From NCBI GenBank assembly GCA_945860205.1, contig CAMARK010000006.1, positions 20,725-84,724 of the forward strand: DNA of 64,000 nucleotides. The letters run 5' to 3'. Below are positions 41,482 to 50,423 of this stretch, piece by piece; position 1 is the first letter of the stretch, and each line of letters opens with the position of its first letter. Source of the DNA: Reyranella massiliensis 521. Its GTDB lineage: Bacteria > Pseudomonadota > Alphaproteobacteria > Reyranellales > Reyranellaceae. The position numbers and the translations under genes were made by a program. Under the pieces are notes generated by a model. That model worked only from the letters and a program-made list of their open reading frames with translations. It was not told the DNA's origin and ran no database searches.

Positions 41482-43026
41482 TTAGAAGTCGTCGTCGTCT
41501 TCGTTGTCGTTCTCGGGCCACCAGTAGTCCTCATTGAAGTCGCGATAGAGGTCGTACTTGGTGTTGTAGAAGTGCTGAACCGGCACCTCCAGGTCCCACG
41601 CAAAACTGGTAGCGGGCTGTGCAAAGGTGAGCGCCAGCGCGTCGCCGATATCGGGCGAGGCGAGGCCGCGTTTCTTCATGTCCTCCTTCTTCTCGAGCTG
41701 GATCTCGCCCTTGGCGTTGTAGCCATACTCGATGCCCGTGAGGTCGGAGCGCAGCTCGGGATCGGGCGGCAGGCAGCCGGTCTGCAGCCAGTCGCGCAGG
41801 TTGCCCCAGATCTCGGCCCGCTTGTTGGCATAGAGCGGCTTGGCGCCGTCGGCATCCCAGCGCTCGGCGCCGCTGCCGAAGTTCACCCCCACGACATAGC
41901 GCGCGCCGAGCTGGCGCAGGCGATCGACCACCCCGGCGCCCAGGCCGCCCTCGTCGACGAAGATGCCTTTTACGCCCTCCGCCATGGCCCGCTCCATGAC
42001 GCGTGAGGCGAGCGTCATCAGGTCGAGGTCGCGATGCCGCTCGATCCGCCAGGCCCGCGCGTCGCGGCCCTTGCGCAGGACCATGACGCTGCTGTCGTCG
42101 CCGAAGCGGGCGACGTCGACGCCCATCACCAGCGGCTGGTGCTGGTCCGCGACGGCGTCGGGCAGCCGGTTCATCGCCGCATCGACCAGGTCGGCCGAAA
42201 TGAACTGCATCGAGCCCGCCGCCGGGAACTGGCCGCGCACGCGGACCTTCACGAAGTCGGACTCCTCGCCATAGTCGGCGACCCAGCGCGCGAGCTGTTC
42301 CTTGTCGGTGAGGCTGACGCTGCGCGAATCGACATGGTGGCCGTGCCAGCGGTTGCGCAGGCGGCCAAAACACTGGTGGAAGCGCCCGGCCGTGCGCGTG
42401 GGATTGCCGAACACCAGCCAGACAATCTCCGTGCCGGCATCGGTCAGCGCGCCCTCGGCGGTGTCCCAGATGGTGTCGGCGATGGCCGAGGCCTCGTCGA
42501 ACACCATCAGCAGCCGGCTGCCCTTGTTATGGAGACCGGCGAAGGCCTCGGCATTGTTCGCGGCCCATGGCACCATGTCGACGCGGCCGCTCTCGCCGCT
42601 GCCCGGCAGGGCGGAGACCAGCGCGGTGGCGCCGAGGCTGTACCAGTTGTGCGACATCACGAGGCGATGCCACTTGCCGAGCTCGACCCAGGTCTTGGTT
42701 TTCAGCTGCGTCTCGGTGTTGGCCGTGACGACGCCGCGCGTGCCCGGCACGGTGGCCATCGCCCACAGGATCAGCCACGACACCAGCGCCGACTTGCCGA
42801 CGCCATGGCCCGAGGCCACCGCGACGCGGACCGGCCCCTGCTTGGCGCGCAGGCCTTCGCCGATCTGGGCGAGCACCTGGCGCTGCCACGCCTCGGGACC
42901 TTCATGGCCGGCGAGGACGCCTTCGCCCCACGGAAAAGCCCATTCGACGAAGCCCAGCGGATCGTGGCGGAAGCATTCGATGCGCTGCAGCCGCAGCACC
43001 TCGGCGCGGGCGAGTTCATTTCGCAT
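41482..43026 (-). CDS. phage terminase large subunit-like protein
   Basis: Walker A VASGHGVGKSALVSW, Walker B-like LLMVFDEASAI, nuclease-domain MGVDVARFGDDSSVM; acidic C-terminus. Confidence 0.85.
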   Translation of the reverse strand: MRNELARAEVLRLQRIECFRHDPLGFVEWAFPWGEGVLAGHEGPEAWQRQVLAQIGEGLRAKQGPVRVAVASGHGVGKSALVSWLILWAMATVPGTRGVVTANTETQLKTKTWVELGKWHRLVMSHNWYSLGATALVSALPGSGESGRVDMVPWAANNAEAFAGLHNKGSRLLMVFDEASAIADTIWDTAEGALTDAGTEIVWLVFGNPTRTAGRFHQCFGRLRNRWHGHHVDSRSVSLTDKEQLARWVADYGEESDFVKVRVRGQFPAAGSMQFISADLVDAAMNRLPDAVADQHQPLVMGVDVARFGDDSSVMVLRKGRDARAWRIERHRDLDLMTLASRVMERAMAEGVKGIFVDEGGLGAGVVDRLRQLGARYVVGVNFGSGAERWDADGAKPLYANKRAEIWGNLRDWLQTGCLPPDPELRSDLTGIEYGYNAKGEIQLEKKEDMKKRGLASPDIGDALALTFAQPATSFAWDLEVPVQHFYNTKYDLYRDFNEDYWWPENDNEDDDDF

Positions 43027-43507
43027 GCTTCTTCCCCTTGGTCTTCTTCCCGGGCGTGCGCTTCTTCTCCCGTTCCGCCAGCCGCGCCTCGGCGGCGGCC
43101 ATGCGCTTCACCAGGTCGAAGGGCAGGCCGGGGGCGGCGGCATGGCCGCGATCGCCGTAGAGATCGGGCCGGTGCGCCTTCAGCAGGAACTGCAGCAGGC
43201 GATTGTCGAACTGCTGGACCGAGCCGATCTTCTGGCCGTTGCGCCAGACGGGCTTCGGCGTGCCGTTCATGGCGCGGTTCATGGCGTTGTCCTGCAGCCG
43301 CTCGACACCGAGATCGAGCGCGCGGGCCCAGCGCTCGGCGAAGGCATCGTCCTCCTGGCGCATCTGGTAGAGCGTGGTGCGCCGGAGCTGGGCGCGGTTG
43401 GCGGCGACCGTCACCGAGCCGGTGCGGCCGAGATGATGGAAGAAGGCGTTGACCCTGACAGCGGGCAGGGGCGCGCGACCGGGGCCGCGGCTTTCCGGCT
43501 TGGACAT
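43016..43507 (-). CDS. terminase small subunit-like/HTH protein
   Basis: FFHHLGRTGSVTVAANRAQLRRTTLYQMRQEDDAFAERWARALD; overlaps terminase large subunit start; likely ATG at 43507. Confidence 0.72.
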   Translation of the reverse strand: MSKPESRGPGRAPLPAVRVNAFFHHLGRTGSVTVAANRAQLRRTTLYQMRQEDDAFAERWARALDLGVERLQDNAMNRAMNGTPKPVWRNGQKIGSVQQFDNRLLQFLLKAHRPDLYGDRGHAAAPGLPFDLVKRMAAAEARLAEREKKRTPGKKTKGKKHAK

Positions 43508-43526
43508 CTGGACCTCGTTTGAACAG

Positions 43527-43560
43527 GAAAAAGCCCGCCGCGGCGGGGCCGGGCGGGCTT
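43527..43560 (-). terminator. terminator-like hairpin about 20 nt upstream of the terminase small subunit start
   Basis: AAGCCCGCC (43531-43539) pairs with GGCGGGCTT (43552-43560); minus strand runs into TTTTT. Confidence 0.55.
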
Positions 43561-44120
43561 GGGTCGCGGCGGATATACAGTCCGCCACGATAGGCTTTTT
43601 CTTAGCCGGAACCTGCGGAACCTGTCAAATTTGGTTAGGACTTTTTTATGCTAGCAGTGCTTGCATCGCCGTCACGTAGGGTTGCAAATGTCGACTAGGA
43701 TGCTTTCGTTTTGATTGAACAACGCAAGCCTTTAGGCAAAATGCACAGTCTGCGAACTCGGTCGCGGCTAGACCGAGTTATTCGGTCACTGAGGTAAGTG
43801 ATGGTCGACGCCCAAACGCTTCGCACTCAGTATCGAGTATCTCATACTCATCTTCGCCGACTTTCGATCAGCTTCGCGAGCAGTTTGTAGATCAGCCAAA
43901 GCGCAATCGCGCCAAGAGCATACGGGTTGTCGATAGTGAAAAAGAAAGGAGGCATCTTCACACCATAAAGTCCGAGAGTTCCGGATTAGGTCCGGAGCCG
44001 CGGTGGTGTTCGTCTTGCAGTTCGAGTCACGCCCTCGAACAACGCCGCATGGCGGAGACGACACGGCAAGCCCATGCCTGATAGTGATGAATATACCCAC
44101 ACGGGCACTAAAATTCAAGG

Positions 44121-45461
44121 TTAGCCGCCGAACGGGGCGGTGCGCTCGTTCGGCACGCCGTTGAGATTGACGTTGCCGGCGCGGATCTGCCGGCCGACGC
44201 GGTTGGCGCTTTCGACCGAGCCGGCGGAGACGTAGCCGGCGAGGCCATAAGGCGTGTCGTTGGCGATCTTGACCGCGTCGGCTTCGTCCTTGGCGCCGAG
44301 GATGGTGATCACCGGTCCGAAGATCTCCTCGCGGGCCACCGTCATGTCGTTGGTGACGTCGGCGAAGATGGTCGGGCGGACGTAGAAGCCCTTGTTGACG
44401 CCTTCGGGCAGGCCGGGGCCGCCGGCGACGAGCGTGGCACCCTCGTCGATGCCCTTCTTGATCAGCGCCTGGATCTTGTCCCACTGCGTGCGATTGACCA
44501 CGGGTCCCATGGTGATGCCCTCGGCCTTGGGGTCGCCCACCTTCGTCTTGTCGGCGACGCCTTTGGCGATGGCCGCCACTTCCTTCATCTTCGCCGCCGG
44601 CACGATCATGCGCGTCGGCGCGTTGCAGGACTGGCCCGAGTTGTTGAACACCGAGGCCACGCCGCCGGAGACCGCCTTGGTGAAGTCGGCGTCTTCGAGG
44701 ATGACGTTCGGCGACTTGCCGCCGAGTTCCTGGCTGACGCGCTTGACGGTATTGGCGGCGCGCTTGGCGACGTCGATGCCGGCGCGGGTCGAGCCCGTGA
44801 ACGAGATCATGTCGATGCCGGTGTGTTCGCTCATCGCGACGCCGACGTCGGGGCCGAGGCCGTTCACGAGGTTGAACACGCCCTTGGGGACGCCCGCTTC
44901 ATGCATGACTTCGGCGAAGATCAAGGCCGAGGTCGGCGTGAACTCCGACGGCTTCAGGAGCATGGTGCAGCCGGCGGCGATCGCGGGCGCCACCTTGCAG
45001 GCGATCTGGTTGAGCGGCCAGTTCCACGGGGTGATCATGCCGATGACGCCGACCGGCTCGCGCACGACGATGGCCGAGCCGACCTTTTCCTCGAAGTGAT
45101 AGTCCTTCAGCACCTGCAAGGTCGACATCAGGTGGCCGAGGCCCGATCCCGCCTGCGCGCGCTCGGCCATCATCATCGGCGCGCCCATCTCGTCGGAAAT
45201 GGCGAGCGCGATGTCCTTGGCGCGGGCCTTGTAGGCCTCGATGATTTTGGTGAGCAGCTCGATGCGCTCCTCCCGGGTCGTCACTGAGAAGGTCTCGAAC
45301 GCGCGGCGGGCCGCGGCGACCGCCTTGTCGACGTCCGCCTTCGAGCCGACGGCCACGTCATAGATACGGTCCTCGGTGGCCGGATTGACCACCGGGACGG
45401 TCTTCATGACGGCCGGATCGACCCAGGCGCCGTCGATGTAGAACTTCATTCGATTGACCAT
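44121..45461 (-). CDS. aldehyde dehydrogenase lacking the usual C-terminal tail (3'-truncated)
   Basis: VSQELGGKSPNVILEDADF, FNNSGQSCNAPTRM; ORF stops right after ...VPNERTAPFGG. Confidence 0.88.
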   Translation of the reverse strand: MVNRMKFYIDGAWVDPAVMKTVPVVNPATEDRIYDVAVGSKADVDKAVAAARRAFETFSVTTREERIELLTKIIEAYKARAKDIALAISDEMGAPMMMAERAQAGSGLGHLMSTLQVLKDYHFEEKVGSAIVVREPVGVIGMITPWNWPLNQIACKVAPAIAAGCTMLLKPSEFTPTSALIFAEVMHEAGVPKGVFNLVNGLGPDVGVAMSEHTGIDMISFTGSTRAGIDVAKRAANTVKRVSQELGGKSPNVILEDADFTKAVSGGVASVFNNSGQSCNAPTRMIVPAAKMKEVAAIAKGVADKTKVGDPKAEGITMGPVVNRTQWDKIQALIKKGIDEGATLVAGGPGLPEGVNKGFYVRPTIFADVTNDMTVAREEIFGPVITILGAKDEADAVKIANDTPYGLAGYVSAGSVESANRVGRQIRAGNVNLNGVPNERTAPFGG

Positions 45462-45637
45462 GGCGCACCTCTTTGAAATGCCGGGTTGAAATAGGGGGGG
45501 CCGCGGCGGGCGGCCCAACCGGGCCAGACGATAAGGCTGCCCGGCCTCGAATCCTACGCCGTTCTTTTCGGTGAATTCCGCCGATTGGCGCGCGACGCCT
45601 GCTATCCTCACGCATTCGATAACGGGCGTAGGACCTC

Positions 45638-46318
45638 ATGGATTTTCAGGCATTGGTGCACAGCCGCCGCAGCGTCAGGGGTTTCAGGAACGAGGCGGTG
45701 CCGAAAACGGTGATCCGCGAGATCATCGAGGATGCCAAGCGCGCGCCGTCGTCGATGAACAGCCAGCCGTGGCACGTCCATGTCCTCACCGGCGCGCCGC
45801 TGGAAGAGGTCCGCCGCCGCAACATGGAAGAGATGGCGGCGGGCAAGCCGTCGAAGCGGGACATCTTCACCCACGGGCCCTACGAGGGCGCCCATCGCGA
45901 GCGCCAGGTCGGCGTCGCCAAGCAGCTGTTCGCCGCCATGGGGATCGCGCGCGACGACAAAGAGATGCGCCAGGACTGGGTGCTGCGCGGTTTCAGGCAG
46001 TTCGATGCGCCGGTCTCGCTGGTGCTGACCTACGATCGCGTTCTCGATCCCGGCGCCACCTGCCACTTCGATCTCGGCGCGCTTTGCTACGGCATCGTGC
46101 TGGCCGCCTGGGATCGCGGCATCGGCGCCGTCGTGAACGGCCAGGGCATTTCCCGCTCCGACATCGTACGCGAGGTGGCACAGATTCCGGACGACGAAGC
46201 GATCATGACGTGTGTCGCGATGGGCTATCCCGACGAGGCTTTCCCGGCGAATGCGGTCCGCTCCGAGCGGACGCCGGCCGATGCGTTCGTGCGCTACGTC
46301 GGCTTCGCGGACGACTGA
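45638..46318 (+). CDS. nitroreductase family protein
   Basis: HSRRSVRGFRNEAVPKTVIREIIEDAKRAPSSMNSQPWHVHVLTG. Confidence 0.93.
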   Translation: MDFQALVHSRRSVRGFRNEAVPKTVIREIIEDAKRAPSSMNSQPWHVHVLTGAPLEEVRRRNMEEMAAGKPSKRDIFTHGPYEGAHRERQVGVAKQLFAAMGIARDDKEMRQDWVLRGFRQFDAPVSLVLTYDRVLDPGATCHFDLGALCYGIVLAAWDRGIGAVVNGQGISRSDIVREVAQIPDDEAIMTCVAMGYPDEAFPANAVRSERTPADAFVRYVGFADD

Positions 46319-46322
46319 TCCG

Positions 46323-46949
46323 CTATCGCGTCGGCTGAAGGGGCGATGGCTGCAGAGGAGTCGGCTGAAGGGGAGCCGGCTGAACGAGAGGCCTGGCGGT
46401 TCCCGTGCCCGCGGTTCGGGTCGGCCCTTGAGCGTTCGGCCCGGGCGGGGTCGGCGGCGGTTGATCGGCTGGTTGCTGCTCTTGCTGTTGCTGCTGATCC
46501 ACAAATCGGGCGGCCGAGGTCATGTACAGGTACTGGTCCGCGCCCGCCGCCCGGCCTTCCTTGAAGACGTCGATGGCGCGGGCCCGGTCGCCGGTTTTCC
46601 AGAAGGCTTCCGAGACGTCGCCATAGACCACGCCGGTGGCCCCTGCCCTGAACTCGGGATCGGTCATGCCCAGTGCCTGCTTGGCGCTCCTGAAGCTGCC
46701 TTCTCCGCCCGTTCGATCGCCGTCCAGGATCTGGTAACGGGCCAGCGTGCCGTAGGCCAAAGCCAGCGTCCCGCAGTTGACGGTGGTGGTCCGCGAGCAC
46801 TGGTCGGCGGTGGAGAATCGGGCGACCTCTTTCTTGGCGAGGCTGGTTGCGGCTTTCTGATCGCCGCTGTTGGAGGCTTCCATGGCCGCCTCCTGGTAGG
46901 AAGGGTTGCTGGCGCAGGATGTCATCGCCAGGGCACACGCCGCGGCCAT
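46323..46949 (-). CDS. putative lipoprotein with Q/P-rich C-terminal repeats
   Basis: MAAACALAMTSCASNPSYQEAA lipobox; TPR-like middle; tail APLQPTPLQPSPLQPTR. Confidence 0.65.
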   Translation of the reverse strand: MAAACALAMTSCASNPSYQEAAMEASNSGDQKAATSLAKKEVARFSTADQCSRTTTVNCGTLALAYGTLARYQILDGDRTGGEGSFRSAKQALGMTDPEFRAGATGVVYGDVSEAFWKTGDRARAIDVFKEGRAAGADQYLYMTSAARFVDQQQQQEQQPADQPPPTPPGPNAQGPTRTAGTGTARPLVQPAPLQPTPLQPSPLQPTR

Positions 46950-47208
46950 GACCAGCTTCTCGAGGCGATAACGCTTGCCGCAAGGGTGGGACGAGCCGCC
47001 CATTTCCGATCCTCAGAACAATGGCCGATGGCTCGACCTCTGGGGCCAGTGTGCCATGTGGATTGCTTAAAATGTAACAAAATCAACGTGTTATCGGCCA
47101 AAATTACTGTGGCAAAATTGCAACATTTGTTGGACGGCCGCACCGGCCTTCGCCACAATGGCCGGGACCGTCGGGCGCGCTGCCTTGGGTCCAAGGGAGA
47201 TAGAGTTT

Positions 47209-47865
47209 ATGGCGTTGAGGAACGGAATCCTGGTGCTGGCCGCCCTGGCCTTGTTCGGGACGGCGGGTGTTCTTTCTCCCGCAATGGCCCAGGTCAAGGC
47301 GCCTACAAAGGCGAAGCTGAAACCTGCGGTGAAGGCCGATCCTTCGGACAGCGTTTCCGATCAACTCAATGCCAAATGGCAGCAGGAGAACGGCGTGTAC
47401 GCCGGCTTTACGCAGGCGGCGCCGGCCGCGGTTACCGCGGTCCCGGTTTCATTCGCCACCCCCGCCGTCGCGCCCGCCGTGACGAACGACTGGGGTGACC
47501 GCCTGGTCTCGCGCGCCATGAACTACCTGGGCACGCCCTATCGCTACGGCGGCACCTCGCCGAAGACGGGCTTCGACTGCAGCGGCTTCGTCTATTACCT
47601 CTACGGCGCGGTCTTCGGACAACGGATTCCGCGCATGCCGCACGACATGGCGCGCGAGGGCGTGACTGTCGCGCGCAACGACCTCCAGCGGGGAGACCTC
47701 GTCCTCTTCGGTTCCCGCGGCACCTACACCCACATCGGCATCTATGCCGGCAACGACCACTTCGTTCATGCCACGCAGCGCGGCTCGCCCGTGATGGTGA
47801 CGCACCTGGACTCCGACTATTTCCGCACCCGCTTCATGACGGCGGTGAGACTGTCCCCGCAGTAA
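47209..47865 (+). CDS. NlpC/P60 family peptidoglycan endopeptidase
   Basis: Signal peptide; YLGTPYRYGGTSPKTGFDCSGFVYYLYGAVFGQRIPRMPHDMA; THIGIYAGNDHFVHA. Confidence 0.93.
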   Translation: MALRNGILVLAALALFGTAGVLSPAMAQVKAPTKAKLKPAVKADPSDSVSDQLNAKWQQENGVYAGFTQAAPAAVTAVPVSFATPAVAPAVTNDWGDRLVSRAMNYLGTPYRYGGTSPKTGFDCSGFVYYLYGAVFGQRIPRMPHDMAREGVTVARNDLQRGDLVLFGSRGTYTHIGIYAGNDHFVHATQRGSPVMVTHLDSDYFRTRFMTAVRLSPQ

Positions 47866-47876
47866 CGGCTCATTCT

Positions 47877-47978
47877 CTTCCCCCGTCTGCGGGGGAAGTG
47901 CCCTCGTCTTACGAGGGCGATGGGGTCATGACCCCTCCGGCCCGTATGACGGGCCACCTCCCCCGATGACGGGGGAGG
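47877..47978. repeat. array of five consecutive perfect inverted repeats (composite palindromic element)
   Basis: CTTCCCCCG-TCTG-CGGGGGAAG; GCCCTCGT-CTT-ACGAGGGC; GGGGTCATGACCCC; GGCCCGT-ATG-ACGGGCC; CCTCCCCCG-ATGA-CGGGGGAGG. Confidence 0.85.
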
Positions 47979-48195
47979 AGACTGCTTCTTCAATTGGCAG
48001 GCACACCCTGCTCAAGCCCCCGGATCGGGAGCATCGCAGGGCCCTGACGGCCGACGGTGCGCCAGCTATGCTGCGTACCATGTGTAACCTCTACGCCACC
48101 CGTCTCAGCCGCGACGAAGGGCAATCGCTCTTGGCGCTACAGCGGCCGGCGGAGCCCGCGACGGCCGTGCTGTTACCGGTCGAGGAAAAGGCGCC

Positions 48196-48444
48196 ATGAC
48201 CGCCACTGTTCAGTTCATTGTGTTGGGGCTGATGGCCCTGCTTGGCCTCGTGGGCGGCGGGCTTGGCTGGTGGTACGGCACGACCACCTTCTATGCCCGC
48301 ACAGTTTACGGCGACACGACTCCACGTCCAATGAGCCGGGGCCGCCTCGTCCGACGCCACATACGACGCGTTTTCTTGATGCTGTTGGGCGCGGTTGGCG
48401 GCGCGCTGGTCCCGATTGTGGGCGTCATGTTGCTCAAGCGATGA
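48196..48444 (+). CDS. small membrane protein, unknown function
   Basis: Two hydrophobic segments in an 82-aa ORF: VQFIVLGLMALLGLVGGGLGWWYG and VFLMLLGAVGGALVPIVGVMLL. Confidence 0.5.
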   Translation: MTATVQFIVLGLMALLGLVGGGLGWWYGTTTFYARTVYGDTTPRPMSRGRLVRRHIRRVFLMLLGAVGGALVPIVGVMLLKR

Positions 48445-48500
48445 TGTGGAGTTGAAAGCTCCAGGTGATCGACAACGAGCCGCCGGGCACGCGCCCAGAG

Positions 48501-49034
48501 TCAGAAGCGGAAGGCGAGACGGCCACCTATATTGTCCATGCCGGGATTGGGAAAGGCCGTGTAGGCGTTGGAGACATGTTCGTAGAAGGCCGAGACGCGG
48601 ACCTGTGGCGTGATCTGCAGGCCGATCTCGAGGGGAATGTGGAATAGCACGCGCGAGCCCAACGCCTTTTGGCCGCTCGTCGATACATAGAGGTTGTTGC
48701 CGGTCTGGATCGCCGGCCCGACGCCGATGCCGAAGAAGAACAGCGGGCCGGCCCATTCCCACCTCGCATCGACATATACCCAGCTCGTCTGGCCGTTGGG
48801 CGCGAAGGAGCCGCCGAGGACCGGCCGGATCGCGCCACCGAACAGCGGCAATGACGGGGTGAAGGCTATCTCGGCGTTGAGGCTGATCCCGCTTTCGTAG
48901 CGGCCGGCGGCGACGATCGGGATGTCATGTGCCAGCACGCCGCCGCGGACCTCATACACCCAGGACTGGGCAAAAGCCGATGGCGATGCGAAGAGCACGC
49001 AGGCCATAAAAGACATCAAAATGCCAACCCGCAT
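48501..49034 (-). CDS. PagL-like lipid A 3-O-deacylase / acyloxyacyl hydrolase outer-membrane protein
   Basis: Signal peptide; C-terminal FYEHVSNAYTAFPNPGMDNIGGRLAFRF typical of PagL. Confidence 0.85.
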   Translation of the reverse strand: MRVGILMSFMACVLFASPSAFAQSWVYEVRGGVLAHDIPIVAAGRYESGISLNAEIAFTPSLPLFGGAIRPVLGGSFAPNGQTSWVYVDARWEWAGPLFFFGIGVGPAIQTGNNLYVSTSGQKALGSRVLFHIPLEIGLQITPQVRVSAFYEHVSNAYTAFPNPGMDNIGGRLAFRF

Positions 49035-49156
49035 GCGATCCCCCAAAAATACAAAGTTGATAACGCGCGAAGCGGAAGAAGGATGCAACCGCACACCGGA
49101 TAGATGCTACGTTTCGCGACTGTGCGTTTTCGCAATGCAATGAAAGAGGGCGGACA

Positions 49157-49924
49157 ATGGGAAGGCTCGACGGCAAGATCGCGGCGGTGACGGGCGGGGC
49201 ATCCGGGATCGGTGAGGCGACGGTCAGGCGTTTCGTCGCCGAGGGCGCGATGGTGGCATTCTGTGATCGGGACGGCGAGCGCGGCCAGCGCGTAGCGGTC
49301 GAGCTCGAGGCCGCCGGCGCCAAAGTCGCGTTCACGCAGGCGGACGTCGGTACCGAGGCCGCATGCCTCGCCTTCGTCAACGGTGCCGCGGACAAGTTCG
49401 GGCGCCTCGACATCCTCGTGAACAATGCCGGTATCCGCAAATACGAGAAAATCGACGAGGCGAGTGCTGCGAGCTGGAGCGAGATCCTCAACGTCAACCT
49501 GATGAGCTACGCCTTCTGTGCCAAGGCGGCGATTCCGCTCATGCGCCGCGACAAGGGCGGGGCCATCGTCAACGTCGCCTCCGTCCGTTCCGTCGTCGCA
49601 GGCGGCGGCAACCTGCAGTACGACACCACCAAGGCCGCGATCGCGGGCCTGACGCGGGCGCTCGCCGCCGACCACTCGCCGGAGGGCATTCGCGTGAATG
49701 CCGTGGGCCCTGGCCCGATCTTCACGCCGTTCCATGCACGCCGTATTGCAGCGGCCGGCGAGACCGTCGAGCAGTACAACGCCAGCGCCGCGAAAGGGAC
49801 CATGATGAAGCGCCCGGGAAGGGCCGAGGAGGTCGCCGCCGCGATCCTGTTCCTGGCCTCCGACGATGCCTCCTACGTCACCGGCGCCCTGCTGTTCGTG
49901 GACGGCGGCATGACGGCGATGTAA
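49157..49924 (+). CDS. short-chain dehydrogenase/reductase
   Basis: GKIAAVTGGASGIGEATVRRFVAEGA; YDTTKAAIAGLTRALAADHSPEGIRVNAVGPG. Confidence 0.93.
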   Translation: MGRLDGKIAAVTGGASGIGEATVRRFVAEGAMVAFCDRDGERGQRVAVELEAAGAKVAFTQADVGTEAACLAFVNGAADKFGRLDILVNNAGIRKYEKIDEASAASWSEILNVNLMSYAFCAKAAIPLMRRDKGGAIVNVASVRSVVAGGGNLQYDTTKAAIAGLTRALAADHSPEGIRVNAVGPGPIFTPFHARRIAAAGETVEQYNASAAKGTMMKRPGRAEEVAAAILFLASDDASYVTGALLFVDGGMTAM

Positions 49925-49962
49925 CGCTTGATGCGCACGCGACCTCTCCAAGGAAAAGCCCC

Positions 49963-50409
49963 ATGCCACTGACCCGCCGCGTCCTGATCGCAACCGCAAC
50001 AATTGCCACTTCAACTTTGGCCGCCGCCCATCCGGCTGCCGCGCAAACCCAGGGAAAAGCCATGACGACCCCATCCGGCCTGCAAATCATCGATACGACC
50101 GTCGGCACGGGCGCCAGCCCGAAGACCGGCCAGACCTGTGTCATGCACTACACCGGCTGGCTCTCCGAAGGAGGGGCGAAAGGCAAAAAATTCGATTCGT
50201 CCGTAGACCGCGGATCGCCCTTCGAGTTTCCCATCGGCATGAAGCGCGTCATCGGCGGCTGGGACGAGGGCGTCGCCAGCATGAAGGTCGGCGGCAAGCG
50301 AACCCTGATCATTCCGCCGGAACTGGGCTACGGAGCGCGCGGCGCCGGCGGCGCCATTCCGCCCAACGCGACGCTGATTTTCGACGTCGAGCTGCTGGGG
50401 ATCAAGTAA
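49963..50409 (+). CDS. FKBP-type peptidyl-prolyl cis-trans isomerase, exported
   Basis: Signal peptide; VMHYTGWL...KFDSSVDRGSPFEFPIG...GWDEGVASMKVGGKRTLIIPPELGYG. Confidence 0.94.
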   Translation: MPLTRRVLIATATIATSTLAAAHPAAAQTQGKAMTTPSGLQIIDTTVGTGASPKTGQTCVMHYTGWLSEGGAKGKKFDSSVDRGSPFEFPIGMKRVIGGWDEGVASMKVGGKRTLIIPPELGYGARGAGGAIPPNATLIFDVELLGIK

Positions 50410-50423
50410 GCCGGGCGCACACG

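Noticed and set aside
43755-44040. tRNA-like element (GTTCGAGTC and hairpins)
   Set aside because: No consistent acceptor, D and T arm pairing could be drawn; inverted repeats do not fit a cloverleaf.
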